Part shown: in pieces, positions 16,139 to 25,486 of the stretch
How the letters are laid out: each line of letters opens with the position of its first letter
How positions within the stretch are numbered: position 1 is the stretch's first letter
Assembly (NCBI RefSeq): GCF_900111575.1
Contig: NZ_FOIF01000001.1
Coordinates: forward strand, 91,816-155,815
Reading direction: 5' to 3'
Source: Anaerobranca gottschalkii DSM 13577
GTDB lineage: Bacteria > Bacillota > Proteinivoracia > Proteinivoracales > Proteinivoracaceae
DNA: 64,000 bases
Translations under genes and position numbers: made by a program
The notes under the pieces: model-generated
What the model was told of the DNA's origin: nothing
Databases searched by the model: none
The model's input: the letters and a program-made list of their open reading frames with translations, nothing else

Positions 16139-18751
16139 CTATTTCCTCTTTTTCACTTTCAATAATTTATTAAAGGTATTTTCTTGTACATTTACATTTT
16201 CATCTACTATTGCTAGATTTTTCTCTCTCTTGGGAAATTTAATATTGGGTTTAATCCGCCTTAAACCTACATCTATAAGAAAAAGGAGTAAACTTAAAAC
16301 TAAAAAGGGTAATGTTAAATCCCTAAGGCCCTTCTTTTTTTGGTAAGGTGCATTAAAAACTTCATAAGGCCTTTTTAAAACCCGTCCACCTGTAACTTCA
16401 GCTATTTTCCTTAGAACATACCCAGTATCCTGCAAATTATCGATACTGTATTCTGCAGAATAAGGAAGGGTAAAACCATTAATGTTTAAACCTGTGGTTG
16501 TTTCCCCTTTTTTCCTTAAGGTATTTAAAAAATATATCCCTTGGGAAAGATTTTCTATTATTCCCCTGTACTCTCTACTGGATAGGGGAATTAATTCAAC
16601 CTGTTCCTTTTCTCCCCCTTCTTTTACTAAGGTCATAGTTAATGTTTCCCCTTCTTCCAATGGGTTCATTACTCTAACAACTACCTCTGCCCCACTTCCT
16701 TTTAACTGAACATTAACCCCCAAATCACCATAATTTTCGCCAGCGACAACCCAATTTAAAGTATCTAACCAAAGGGTTGGAAAATCAGGACTAGATAGGA
16801 GATTTTGCGTCCACATTCCATAACTATCAGAGGTAAAAGCCACTGTTTTCCCTAAACCATAATGAAATCTAGCATATAGGGGGTGATCCCGGTGGGTGGT
16901 CAAAATCTCTTCAGCACCGGGTTTAAGGGTTGTAGCTATATATCCTCCTAAAAGTGGAGCTCCCCCTTTAAAGGGATTGTAGGCAGGGCTCACTAATTTA
17001 GGGGTAAATTCTTCTTCAATTATATAATTGCCAGCTACTAATAATGTTTCCCGGGAAAAGACTCCAGGTAAATCTACCACATTTCGGACATCATAAAACC
17101 TACCACCACCGTTGACTGCCAAATATTCCATCAATTGAAGATCTGCATCATTCCCTAAAGCAATTGTTGTTAAAGTTATCCCTTCCCTGCGGATTCTAGC
17201 CAACAACTCTTCATAGTTTTGAGGTCCTTCCACTCCATCACTTAATAAAATGATATGTTTGTTACCGGTTTCTTTAGTGAACAAGGTTACAGCTTTTTCT
17301 AAGGCGGGGTAAATGGAAGTTCCCCCACCAATTGTGATATTTTGAATTATCCTTTTTAACCTGTCTTTTTCAGTGACTTCAGTTAAAGGAAAGTCTACAT
17401 AAAAACTGTGGTCAAAGGTAATGAGCCCTAATTTATCCTTTTCACCTAGTATATCTAAGGCTGAAATACCAGCATTTTTTGCCATATTAAGTTTTTCCCC
17501 ATCCATGCTACCAGACCGGTCGATAACTAATACCAGCTCTATACCCGGTAACTCCTGCTGACTTTCTACTTCCATAGTCACTGGCAATATTTCTTCTAAG
17601 GGACTATCACCATAATACCCCATGCCAAAGGAATTTTTACCACCTATGGCGACAAAACCTCCCCCAATAACTTCTACAAAGGTCTTGAGATTATTAAGGC
17701 TAGTTTCCCCTAAGATGTATTTAGGAACATCTACAAAAAATATTCCTTTATAATCTAACAAACCTTCTAAGTTTTTCGGAAAATCTTCCCCTTGGATTAA
17801 TGTAACATCAACTCCATTTTCTTTGAAAAGGTGGTAAAGGGGAAATCCGATATCTTTCCGTCCTTCCACTACCAATACTTTTGGTGGAGCATCGACAAGG
17901 GTAAGCCCTTCACTCCTATTGTTTTCTAAGATTTTGTCATCTTTCGATTGAATAACAGCTTTAACCCTTTGAAAACCAGAACCAGTTATTTCTACAGGGA
18001 AAACTAAGGTCTGGCTTCCCTTGGGAATTTTGACCGTTTCTTTATAAATAACCCTATTTTCCCAAAAAATAGTCAATTCCCCTTCAGTATTGGAAGTACT
18101 TTCTATTTCCACTTCCAGTAAAACCCTTTGGCCTTGATAGGTATTGGCAGGGAGATTGACAGCCTTTATCGCCACTTCATTTCCAATTTTAAGGTGTAAA
18201 GGATAAACATCTACAGGAATGTTATTTCCTCTCAACATCTTAGCAAAGGCTAGACTATCCCCGATATTTTCATAGCCATCACTAATTAACACAATCCTGC
18301 CATTGACATCCCCTGGCAACAACCCTGCTGCCACCTTAAGGGCCCTTTCTATATCGGTAAATTCTTTATTAACTCCCACATTCCAGTTGATCGGTGTTTG
18401 TCGGGAAAAGGAACGGAGGAGTTGAGTATCACTACCAAAGGCCAATACCGCCATTTTATCCTTTTTCCCCATAAACTTGCTGCTTTCCTCTATCCATTCC
18501 TTAAAATTTTCTCCATGGACTGTACTGTAGGAAAGATCTGCTAAATAAACTACCCACTGACCGTCGATAGTTTTAACTATAGAAGGTCCAGCTAAAGAGA
18601 GTATAAGAAAAATTGCTGTCAAGGTCCGAATAATATATATTCCCTTAGTTAAATAAGATGATCTTATGTTTTTGATATAAAACCACCAGATGTAAATAAC
18701 TATCGGTAACAAAAGGAACAAATAATAGGGTTTTGAAAAACTAAAAAACAT
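16139..18751 (-). CDS. Membrane-anchored VWA domain protein (large)
   Basis: 870 residues. Two hydrophobic segments at the N-terminus (about 10-60) anchor it, followed by a first degenerate VWA-like region, then a class I glutamine amidotransferase-like segment (VVEGRKDIGFPLYHLF to AIGGKNSFGMGYYG), then a full VWA domain with an intact metal site, DRSGSMDGEK, and GGGTSIYPAL, and a last membrane segment near residue 830. Proteins of this build occur with MoxR ATPases and DUF58 proteins and are thought to take part in assembly or maturation of surface or metal-dependent complexes. It ends the operon that starts at 27636 and overlaps the previous gene by 11 bases. Function not known. Confidence 0.8.
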   Translation of the reverse strand: MFFSFSKPYYLFLLLPIVIYIWWFYIKNIRSSYLTKGIYIIRTLTAIFLILSLAGPSIVKTIDGQWVVYLADLSYSTVHGENFKEWIEESSKFMGKKDKMAVLAFGSDTQLLRSFSRQTPINWNVGVNKEFTDIERALKVAAGLLPGDVNGRIVLISDGYENIGDSLAFAKMLRGNNIPVDVYPLHLKIGNEVAIKAVNLPANTYQGQRVLLEVEIESTSNTEGELTIFWENRVIYKETVKIPKGSQTLVFPVEITGSGFQRVKAVIQSKDDKILENNRSEGLTLVDAPPKVLVVEGRKDIGFPLYHLFKENGVDVTLIQGEDFPKNLEGLLDYKGIFFVDVPKYILGETSLNNLKTFVEVIGGGFVAIGGKNSFGMGYYGDSPLEEILPVTMEVESQQELPGIELVLVIDRSGSMDGEKLNMAKNAGISALDILGEKDKLGLITFDHSFYVDFPLTEVTEKDRLKRIIQNITIGGGTSIYPALEKAVTLFTKETGNKHIILLSDGVEGPQNYEELLARIRREGITLTTIALGNDADLQLMEYLAVNGGGRFYDVRNVVDLPGVFSRETLLVAGNYIIEEEFTPKLVSPAYNPFKGGAPLLGGYIATTLKPGAEEILTTHRDHPLYARFHYGLGKTVAFTSDSYGMWTQNLLSSPDFPTLWLDTLNWVVAGENYGDLGVNVQLKGSGAEVVVRVMNPLEEGETLTMTLVKEGGEKEQVELIPLSSREYRGIIENLSQGIYFLNTLRKKGETTTGLNINGFTLPYSAEYSIDNLQDTGYVLRKIAEVTGGRVLKRPYEVFNAPYQKKKGLRDLTLPFLVLSLLLFLIDVGLRRIKPNIKFPKREKNLAIVDENVNVQENTFNKLLKVKKRK

Positions 18752-20510
18752 AATGCTGCACCCACCATTCTAATAGAAAAAGAACTATTGCTATAAGGAT
18801 TAACCAAGGGGTTATATTTAAATTCCCTTTAACTTCCCCACCTTTAATTTCTCCACCTGGGGCAGTTATCGTAGGGTTATATGCTAAACTTTCCCTTGTC
18901 CGGGGATGATTTAAAGGTAACAATACCTTTTTATCTTCCCAAATGAATTGATAAACCCCTTCTTCTGACAATTGATCCCCTATTTGAGGAAAATCCCCGG
19001 TATAAACCTTTTCTCCTCCAGAAGGTGTAATTACTTGGAGCTGTTTAACACCTAAGGGAGGATTATATACTGGGTAATGATGGAGTTTAAAGTTATCTAC
19101 CACATTAGTAGAATCTAAAAAATAATCCATGATATTGAGGATAAGTACAGGAAATGCAGGTCTTAAGTGTAAATCTCCCCCTTGTAAAGGAAAACCAAAG
19201 ATAATAGCGGGATAACCACCTATTTCCATTTCCACCCCTATCTTCCCTTTATCACTATTTAATAGCCCTTTGCCCTCTTCCAATATTTTACTGTAATATA
19301 TATTGACATCGGTAAAATCTACAAAATTAAAGAGTCTACTCCCTTCAGGGGAGATATTTACAAGTTTTTGGGGCTTAGAAAGGGGAAAATATCCGTTAGG
19401 ATAAGGGGGATCAAAAACCAACATAGAACCTTGAGGAAGTTTTCCTGGTAAATAACCGTCAAAGACATAGATATCATAACCGGTAAGTAACCCTTCCTCA
19501 AAACGCTTAGGAGGAATTTTGCTGACTTTAAGGTTAGGATTTAAAAGCAATGCCTTTTCCAAAAAGGGATTGTTTTCTGTTACTAATAGGACTCTACCCT
19601 GTTTAACTTTTTCGTTGACGGTGTAATAAAGATTATCTTCTGGGAAATCATCTCTAAACTCTATTTCTCCCTTATACCAAGGGGAATCGGGGAGATTTCT
19701 CCAAAGAAAATCGGCATAACTTCCCCTTTTAATTTCTACATTCCTTCTCCCAATTCTTTCCCCTTCACTGTTATAAATATTGACATATGTGGTGATATCC
19801 TTTACTCCGTTATTGCCAAGTCGCAATAACAACCGACCCTCTTCTACTATCATATTAGCTATATAAATGTTTTCAACTTCACCCTTCCCTACTGGAAGAA
19901 AAGTAAAGGGTATAGTAATACTTCCAATATTTCCAAAGTTACCATCACTAATCAAATAAATTTCTTTCTTTTCTAAGGTTTCCCCTAAACTTTGGGCTAA
20001 TAAAAAATTTTCTTGAATATCAAAGGCTTCCCCTTTAATTTTAATATTTTCTAAACTTCCGTATAACTGCCCTTTATCTTTAGTAAGGCCTGTTAAAAAC
20101 TCTCCCCCCGCTATAATGGCCATATAACTATCCCGGCCCTTACCATCTATCAATTTTTTTATCTTCTCTATTCCTTGCTCTAGCCGGGATTGGCCATCAG
20201 ACCTTACCCCCATAGAAACAGATGTATCTAATATGACAATTATATTGACATCTTCTTTACCAAACCCTAAAAGGACAGGGGTTGCCAAAGATAAGGCAAT
20301 AAGTAAGACAACTAAAAGCTGAAGGTATAGCAAGAGATTTTTCAAGAGTTTGTTTAAGTTAAAGGCAGAGGAAGTGGGGCGATCTAACTTTTCCCAAAGG
20401 AAAATACTGGGAACTATAATGGGATTTCTCTTTCTTTTTACCATATAAAAAAGGATGATAATTGGTAAACCTAGTAAGGCTATCAGTCCTAAAGGATTTA
20501 AAAAGTTCAT
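18741..20510 (-). CDS. BatA/VWA domain membrane protein
   Basis: 589 residues. The N-terminus is the BatA-type double-helix anchor (NPLGLIALLGLPIIILFYMV, then a basic KRKRNP stretch and VPSIFLWEKL), with a second membrane segment near residues 55-80. A VWA domain follows with metal-site residues DTSVSMG; the rest is a beta-rich extracytoplasmic region, and one more membrane helix (PWLILIAIVLFLLEWW) closes the chain. It partners with the larger VWA protein directly downstream and with the DUF58 protein 11 bases upstream. Role unknown; family members act downstream of MoxR ATPases. Confidence 0.82.
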   Translation of the reverse strand: MNFLNPLGLIALLGLPIIILFYMVKRKRNPIIVPSIFLWEKLDRPTSSAFNLNKLLKNLLLYLQLLVVLLIALSLATPVLLGFGKEDVNIIVILDTSVSMGVRSDGQSRLEQGIEKIKKLIDGKGRDSYMAIIAGGEFLTGLTKDKGQLYGSLENIKIKGEAFDIQENFLLAQSLGETLEKKEIYLISDGNFGNIGSITIPFTFLPVGKGEVENIYIANMIVEEGRLLLRLGNNGVKDITTYVNIYNSEGERIGRRNVEIKRGSYADFLWRNLPDSPWYKGEIEFRDDFPEDNLYYTVNEKVKQGRVLLVTENNPFLEKALLLNPNLKVSKIPPKRFEEGLLTGYDIYVFDGYLPGKLPQGSMLVFDPPYPNGYFPLSKPQKLVNISPEGSRLFNFVDFTDVNIYYSKILEEGKGLLNSDKGKIGVEMEIGGYPAIIFGFPLQGGDLHLRPAFPVLILNIMDYFLDSTNVVDNFKLHHYPVYNPPLGVKQLQVITPSGGEKVYTGDFPQIGDQLSEEGVYQFIWEDKKVLLPLNHPRTRESLAYNPTITAPGGEIKGGEVKGNLNITPWLILIAIVLFLLEWWVQHYVF

Positions 20511-20521
20511 TTCCCCACCCC

Positions 20522-21388
20522 CTATTTTATTTTTCCTTTGAGGGAATAAAGGGTTTGATAAAGGCTTTCCTTTGTATCGACAAAGGAATAACTGATATTT
20601 CTCTTTTTACAAAAATCCTCAATTTCCCTTTGGTGTTTTTGAAAATTTTCCTTATACCTTCTCAATGACCAGTAATCTAAATCTAGTTCCTTTATTTTTC
20701 CCGTTTCACTATCAACGAGTTTTACCCCACCCTTTAACATAGGATCTATTTCATCTCCACTGGCTATCTGAAAAACTATCACTTCATGTTCAAGTGATAG
20801 TAATGTGTTAAGACCCCTTTCATAACCATTAGGTGAGAGAAAATCAGAAAAGAGGATAGTTACCCCTTTAGGTTTCAACAGAGATTTAGCTGAAAGGATA
20901 AAACTATTTAAATCCCCTAATCCTGCAAATTCCACTTTTTCCATAAATTTTAGCACTTTGTTGTAACTATTTCCTCCATAGAGGGGTTTTAAATGGTCAT
21001 AGATAGTTTCCCTTCCTAAATATATCCCCACCCGATCTAATGCCTTTAAACTAATATAGCTTAAACCTAAACTTAATTCCAAAGCTTTATAGCCTTTGTG
21101 GGGATCGCCAAAATCCATGGATTTACTGGTATCTATTAAGATATTTATTGTAGCATCAATTTCACTGCGATGAAGTTTTGTATAAAGCCTTTTAGACCGA
21201 CCATATAAACTCCAATCTATCCGGCGGATATCATCCCCCGGTAGATATGGACGATAATCGGCAAATTCCAAAGAAGTACCGTATTTATTGGTCAGCCTTT
21301 TACCACTGCTGGTTCCGGTAAGACCCGTTCTGAAAATTAATGCTAAGGTATTCAACTTTTGATAATCTATAGTGAATTCCCAAGCCAT
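20522..21388 (-). CDS. DUF58 domain protein
   Basis: 288 residues. The DUF58 signature is clear: YGTSLEFADYRPYLPGDDIRRIDWSLYGR in residues about 34-62, then KLHRSEIDATINILIDTSKSM, where DTSKS is a VWA-like metal site. DUF58 proteins are almost always encoded next to a MoxR ATPase, as here (3 bases away), and are thought to be its partner. No membrane segment was seen, so it is probably cytoplasmic. Confidence 0.9.
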   Translation of the reverse strand: MAWEFTIDYQKLNTLALIFRTGLTGTSSGKRLTNKYGTSLEFADYRPYLPGDDIRRIDWSLYGRSKRLYTKLHRSEIDATINILIDTSKSMDFGDPHKGYKALELSLGLSYISLKALDRVGIYLGRETIYDHLKPLYGGNSYNKVLKFMEKVEFAGLGDLNSFILSAKSLLKPKGVTILFSDFLSPNGYERGLNTLLSLEHEVIVFQIASGDEIDPMLKGGVKLVDSETGKIKELDLDYWSLRRYKENFQKHQREIEDFCKKRNISYSFVDTKESLYQTLYSLKGKIK

Positions 21389-21391
21389 AAT

Positions 21392-22348
21392 CTATCCCTT
21401 TTCCACACTATTTAAAATATCAGTAATTATCTCATCTGCCTTTACCCCATCCCCTATCCCTTCAAAATTCAGGATTAGTCGATGCCTCAAAGCAGGGATA
21501 GCGACTTTCTCGATATCGGCAAAACTGACATTATACCTACCATCAAGGAGGGCTGTAACTTTAGCAGCTAAAATTATACTTTGAATACCCCTAGGACTTG
21601 CCCCTACTTCTACATATTTTTTTACTTTGTCAGTAGCAAAGGGTGTAGTTTTATGGGTTGCTGAAACAACTTTAATGGCGAAATCTAAAACCTTTTCCGC
21701 AACGGGTACTTCCCTAGCCAGTTTGTTAAATTCTATCAGTTCATCTCCTCCCATTACCGGTTGGATTTGCCCTTCTTCACTACCTGTAGTTCGAAGGACA
21801 ATTTCCCTCAATTCTTCGAAGGGAGGGTATTGTACTTCAATTTTAAATAAAAAGCGGTCTAATTGGGCTTCTGGTAGGGGATATGTTCCTTCCATTTCCA
21901 ATGGGTTTTGGGTTGCCATGACAAAAAAAGGTTGCGGTAATGGATAAGTTGTACCAAAGACTGTCACTTTTTTTTCTTGCATACTCTCTAGTAAAGCACT
22001 TTGGGTTTTAGGTGTCGCCCTGTTGATCTCATCGGCCAATACTAAGTTGGCAAAAATCGGTCCTTTTTTAAACTGAAAATCTTCCCCTTTCCCCGGGATA
22101 ATGATATTGGTTCCGGTGATATCAGAAGGCATTAAATCAGGGGTAAATTGGATCCGGTTGTAGCTGATGTTTAACACCCTAGCTAAGGTTTTTACCAACA
22201 TAGTCTTTCCAAGTCCCGGTACCCCTTCTAACAAAACATGGCCACCGGAGAGGATGGCTATAAGGCTTAAATCTATAACTTCCCTCTGCCCTACCATTAT
22301 TTTCCCAATTTCTTCCTTTACCTTCTCTATTTTTTTAACTAAATCCAT
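21392..22348 (-). CDS. MoxR family AAA+ ATPase
   Basis: 318 residues. Walker A is GVPGLGKT (residues 42-49), Walker B LVLADEINRA (about 106-115), sensor 1 FVMATQNP, and the arginine-finger region EAQLDRFLFKIEV. MoxR ATPases are chaperone-like AAA+ proteins that work with VWA proteins, both of which are encoded directly downstream. It is preceded by GGAGG and follows the acidic membrane protein gene by 11 bases. Confidence 0.95.
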   Translation of the reverse strand: MDLVKKIEKVKEEIGKIMVGQREVIDLSLIAILSGGHVLLEGVPGLGKTMLVKTLARVLNISYNRIQFTPDLMPSDITGTNIIIPGKGEDFQFKKGPIFANLVLADEINRATPKTQSALLESMQEKKVTVFGTTYPLPQPFFVMATQNPLEMEGTYPLPEAQLDRFLFKIEVQYPPFEELREIVLRTTGSEEGQIQPVMGGDELIEFNKLAREVPVAEKVLDFAIKVVSATHKTTPFATDKVKKYVEVGASPRGIQSIILAAKVTALLDGRYNVSFADIEKVAIPALRHRLILNFEGIGDGVKADEIITDILNSVEKG

Positions 22349-22359
22349 AAAAAACCTCC

Positions 22360-23700
22360 TTAAGGGGCAATAGCTTTAAAATACTGCCTAATATAGTCTT
22401 CTAAAGGTTTAGGGATTTCTCCACGTCTAATTGATGTCATCCCTTGGGTATAATACTCCCTGTAGATATCATTATATGGAATATTGGTAATTTCTGGATT
22501 AAGTTTGAGGATTTCTTCTAGAGTATAACCATCTTCCCCCGCCCCTTCCAAAATCAACTGGGCATCTTTGGGAATATAGGTAAATTCATGTTCCTTTTTC
22601 CCATCTTCTCCCGTCGGTGAATGTCCATCCCCACCATTACTACCGTTATCCCCGTCATTGCCATTGTCACCATTATTTCCATTATTACCATTACTACCGT
22701 TATTACCATCATTACCATTGTTACCATTATTGCCATTACCGTCACTGCCGCCATCGATTTCTCCCAAAAGTTCTTCTAAAGGCTTAAGGGAAAGTTTACC
22801 CTTTAGATCATCTAATAAATCTCCTAAGGCTTCCCAATCTTTCTTCTCCATTAAATCACTTATTCTTTCTAGTGTTTCTTGATCTAAGGGAAGATTTTTT
22901 AAGGATTCTATCCTTTCCATTATTTCTTCTAAATTATTGTTGGGATTAGGTTGATCTAATAGTTCTTCTAACCTATCTATAACATCTAAACCTTCTTTCA
23001 ATTCTTCCATTTTTTCTAAAAGGAGTTCCTGCCATTCCCTCATTAACAGCTCTAACTCCTCCATATTTTTGCTGTTTTCCATTAGTTCTTTAATCAACTC
23101 TAATTCTTCGATTAAATCCTTATAAATTTCTTCATCTAATTCTATTAGATACTGAAGATCTTCCTCAATTTCTTCAATAACTTCTTTTTTCTTATCTTCA
23201 AAGAAACTATCCCTGTCAATCCCTTCACTTAAAAGGGGAAGGGATAGGAAAATTACTGTCAATAGAAGTGATACCAGCCCTTTTTTGGCAATACCCTTCA
23301 TATCAAGGTTTATTTGAAGGGGAGATCTTTTGACAAACTCCTCTACTTCCCTTTTCATTTCCCAGAACAAAGGATTCCTTTGGCTATCTGGTTTTTCAGT
23401 AAATTCCAGATAAGTTAAAATCCTCTCTTTACTTCCTAGCTTACCATCTAAAAAGGTGGCTATTTCTGAAACTTTAGGCCTCCTTTTATAAAAATGGTAG
23501 CCTAAGTAAAGGATAAGGGTGAAATTACCCAAGTAAATTACTCCCAAAGGAAGTGCTACTAAAAAGAGAGAAATAAAGGTAAAGAGAATATTTAGCAAAA
23601 GGACACCACTAATTATTCCTAAAAGGGATTCACACCAATATTTTAGTAAAATTTTGTTAACTACCGGTTTTAGCCTTGCTAATTCTCCAGGCCATTTCAT
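22360..23700 (-). CDS. Membrane protein with acidic coiled coil and Gly/Asn repeat tract
   Basis: 446 residues of unrecognised family. Two membrane segments lie at about 30-70 and another near 145-160, then a very acidic helical region (residues 170-330) rich in Glu, Leu and Lys that should form coiled coils. Next comes a low-complexity tract of Gly-Asn-Asn and Gly-Asp triplets (about 335-385), and a folded C-terminus ending in YYTQGMTSIRRGEIPKPLED. Genes of this shape accompany MoxR/DUF58/VWA sets. The acidic coiled coil may serve as a docking region; that is a guess. Confidence 0.7.
   Translation of the reverse strand: MKWPGELARLKPVVNKILLKYWCESLLGIISGVLLLNILFTFISLFLVALPLGVIYLGNFTLILYLGYHFYKRRPKVSEIATFLDGKLGSKERILTYLEFTEKPDSQRNPLFWEMKREVEEFVKRSPLQINLDMKGIAKKGLVSLLLTVIFLSLPLLSEGIDRDSFFEDKKKEVIEEIEEDLQYLIELDEEIYKDLIEELELIKELMENSKNMEELELLMREWQELLLEKMEELKEGLDVIDRLEELLDQPNPNNNLEEIMERIESLKNLPLDQETLERISDLMEKKDWEALGDLLDDLKGKLSLKPLEELLGEIDGGSDGNGNNGNNGNDGNNGSNGNNGNNGDNGNDGDNGSNGGDGHSPTGEDGKKEHEFTYIPKDAQLILEGAGEDGYTLEEILKLNPEITNIPYNDIYREYYTQGMTSIRRGEIPKPLEDYIRQYFKAIAP
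22632..22752 (-). repeat. Triplet-based minisatellite coding for Gly/Asn/Asp
   Basis: About 120 bases built from ACCATT, ACCGTT and similar hexamers on the plus strand, encoding Gly-Asn and Gly-Asp units. Such tracts change length easily by slippage. Confidence 0.8.
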
Positions 23701-23703
23701 TTT

Positions 23704-24570
23704 TTACCCACTCCTCTTCCCCTTTTTGAGAGGGTTTACTTCCTTTGAAGCCCAATAGAGGGCTAAACCACTTAAAATAATATTGATACTACCGGACAAT
23801 GCCCAAAACTTTACCCCTTGTAATATCCCTGTAAAGGGATACTTACCACCACTTATAGCTTTAAAAACCTCCCCTACTTCTGGGTATAAAAATTCTGCAA
23901 TACTCCCTGGATTTAGCAAGAGAAAATAAGGGAAAGGTAAGGGTAAATTTCTAACTTGGGTTAACCCCGCTATAATAGTAGTTATAATCACAGTTAAACC
24001 TAAGAACATCAAAGCCAAAACATAACTTACAATAACAGCCGGTTGACTTTTTTTGAATTTAGAAGAAAGGAAAGTATAATAACCACCGTAGACAAAGGCG
24101 GTATAGAGATAAATAAGGACTAACTTGACCAGTTCTCCCACCGTCACTCCCCCTAGTAAAAACACTAGACCGTATACAGGAAGGGAAGCAAAAATCAATA
24201 ATACCACATTATTTAAGGCAGAAAATAGTTTTCCACTTATAATGTTCATTGGTGTTAGTTGGGTACAAACTAAAAGATCAAAGGTTTGCCGTTCTTTCTC
24301 CGCTGTTATGGAATTGGAGGTGAACCCTGGCACAATAAAGTAAATCATTAAAAACTGGATGATACTCAAAAATATAAATAGATTTCTTCCCACTTCTGAT
24401 AAATCCACTCCACCATATTGTAAACTCCAATAGGCAGTGGCGAAAAACATCGTCCCTAATCCCCCTAAAATCACCAAGTATATGGCGATTAAGGCAAAGG
24501 TCCGCCAATTCCTCATTTTCAGCCGGGATTCATTTGTCAGTATAGGGTTTACTCTAACCTTCACCGCCAT
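23704..24570 (-). CDS. ABC transporter permease (ABC-2 type)
   Basis: 288 residues with six hydrophobic segments. The pattern NPILTNESRLKMRNWRTF at the N-terminus and GFTSNSITAEKERQTFDLL with LTPMNIISGKL after the second helix are typical of ABC-2 permeases. It forms the membrane part of an ABC system with the ATPase encoded just upstream, overlapping by 17 bases. Export is the usual direction; the substrate is unknown. The companion extracytoplasmic protein at 25486 and the VWA set downstream suggest a role at the cell surface. Confidence 0.87.
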   Translation of the reverse strand: MAVKVRVNPILTNESRLKMRNWRTFALIAIYLVILGGLGTMFFATAYWSLQYGGVDLSEVGRNLFIFLSIIQFLMIYFIVPGFTSNSITAEKERQTFDLLVCTQLTPMNIISGKLFSALNNVVLLIFASLPVYGLVFLLGGVTVGELVKLVLIYLYTAFVYGGYYTFLSSKFKKSQPAVIVSYVLALMFLGLTVIITTIIAGLTQVRNLPLPFPYFLLLNPGSIAEFLYPEVGEVFKAISGGKYPFTGILQGVKFWALSGSINIILSGLALYWASKEVNPLKKGKRSG

Positions 24571-25486
24571 TCACCTCCGTAAGCTCCATAAAGATCTCCT
24601 CAAGATTTTGCCTTTGAGGGTTAAAGGAAAGAACTAAAAACTTCTCCGCCATCTCTTTAAGTAGCACAGCCATTTCCCTTTCATCTCCAGAAAATGTCAC
24701 TTCAAAATCTCCTAAGTTGTTGATATCTACATTGACAACTTTATGTTGTTCTAATAACCACAATTTAGCCCTCTCTAAATCTTCTAAAACTTTAATCTGA
24801 ACTAAAGTGTTTCCTTGAACTTGGGATAGGACCTTATCCATAGGACCGATAATTGGCATTTTACCATCGACAATAATTCCTACATGGGTACAAAGTTGGG
24901 ATAACTCTAGTAGGATGTGGGAACTGATGATAATTGTTTTCCCCATTTTTTGTAACTCTTTTAAGATATTCCTTAACTCCACCCTGGCCCTAGGATCTAA
25001 ACCAGATGCCGGTTCATCGAGGATCAATACCTCTGGCTGGTGGATTAAAGTCCGGGCTAAACACAACCGCTGTTTCATCCCCCGGGAGAGGTTATTGACA
25101 AAATCATCCCTCTTATGGCCAAGGCCCACCAATTCCAATAAATCAGGGATAACTTTCCGGACATCTATCAGATTCAAACCATAGGCTTCCCCATAAAACT
25201 CTAAGTATTCTGAAACCCTTAAATCGTCGTAAACACCGAAAAAGTCCGGCATATATCCCAACATCTTCCGGGATTCCTTAATATCTTTATAAAGGTCTTG
25301 CCCTCCTAAAAAAATGTTCCCCGATGTTTTGGTGAGAAGGGTAGCCATTATCCTCATAGTTGTAGTCTTCCCCGCTCCATTGGGTCCAATCAAACCAAAA
25401 ATACTGCCCTTTTCTATTTCAAAACTAATATCATTTACTGCTGTGAAATTTCCGTAGTTTTTAACTAAATTCTCTATTTTAAACAT
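24554..25486 (-). CDS. ABC transporter ATP-binding protein
   Basis: 310 residues. Walker A is GPNGAGKTTT (residues 34-43), the signature is NLSRGMKQRLCLARTL, Walker B is EVLILDEPASGLDP, and the H-loop histidine is in IIISSHIL. The C-terminal extension is typical of ATPases paired with ABC-2 permeases. It shares one base with the upstream gene and 17 with the permease. Confidence 0.95.
   Translation of the reverse strand: MFKIENLVKNYGNFTAVNDISFEIEKGSIFGLIGPNGAGKTTTMRIMATLLTKTSGNIFLGGQDLYKDIKESRKMLGYMPDFFGVYDDLRVSEYLEFYGEAYGLNLIDVRKVIPDLLELVGLGHKRDDFVNNLSRGMKQRLCLARTLIHQPEVLILDEPASGLDPRARVELRNILKELQKMGKTIIISSHILLELSQLCTHVGIIVDGKMPIIGPMDKVLSQVQGNTLVQIKVLEDLERAKLWLLEQHKVVNVDINNLGDFEVTFSGDEREMAVLLKEMAEKFLVLSFNPQRQNLEEIFMELTEVNGGEG

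Noticed and set aside
22554..22882. CRISPR-like or tandem repeat array
   Set aside because: The repeats are hexamer-based coding sequence with no spacers of constant size.
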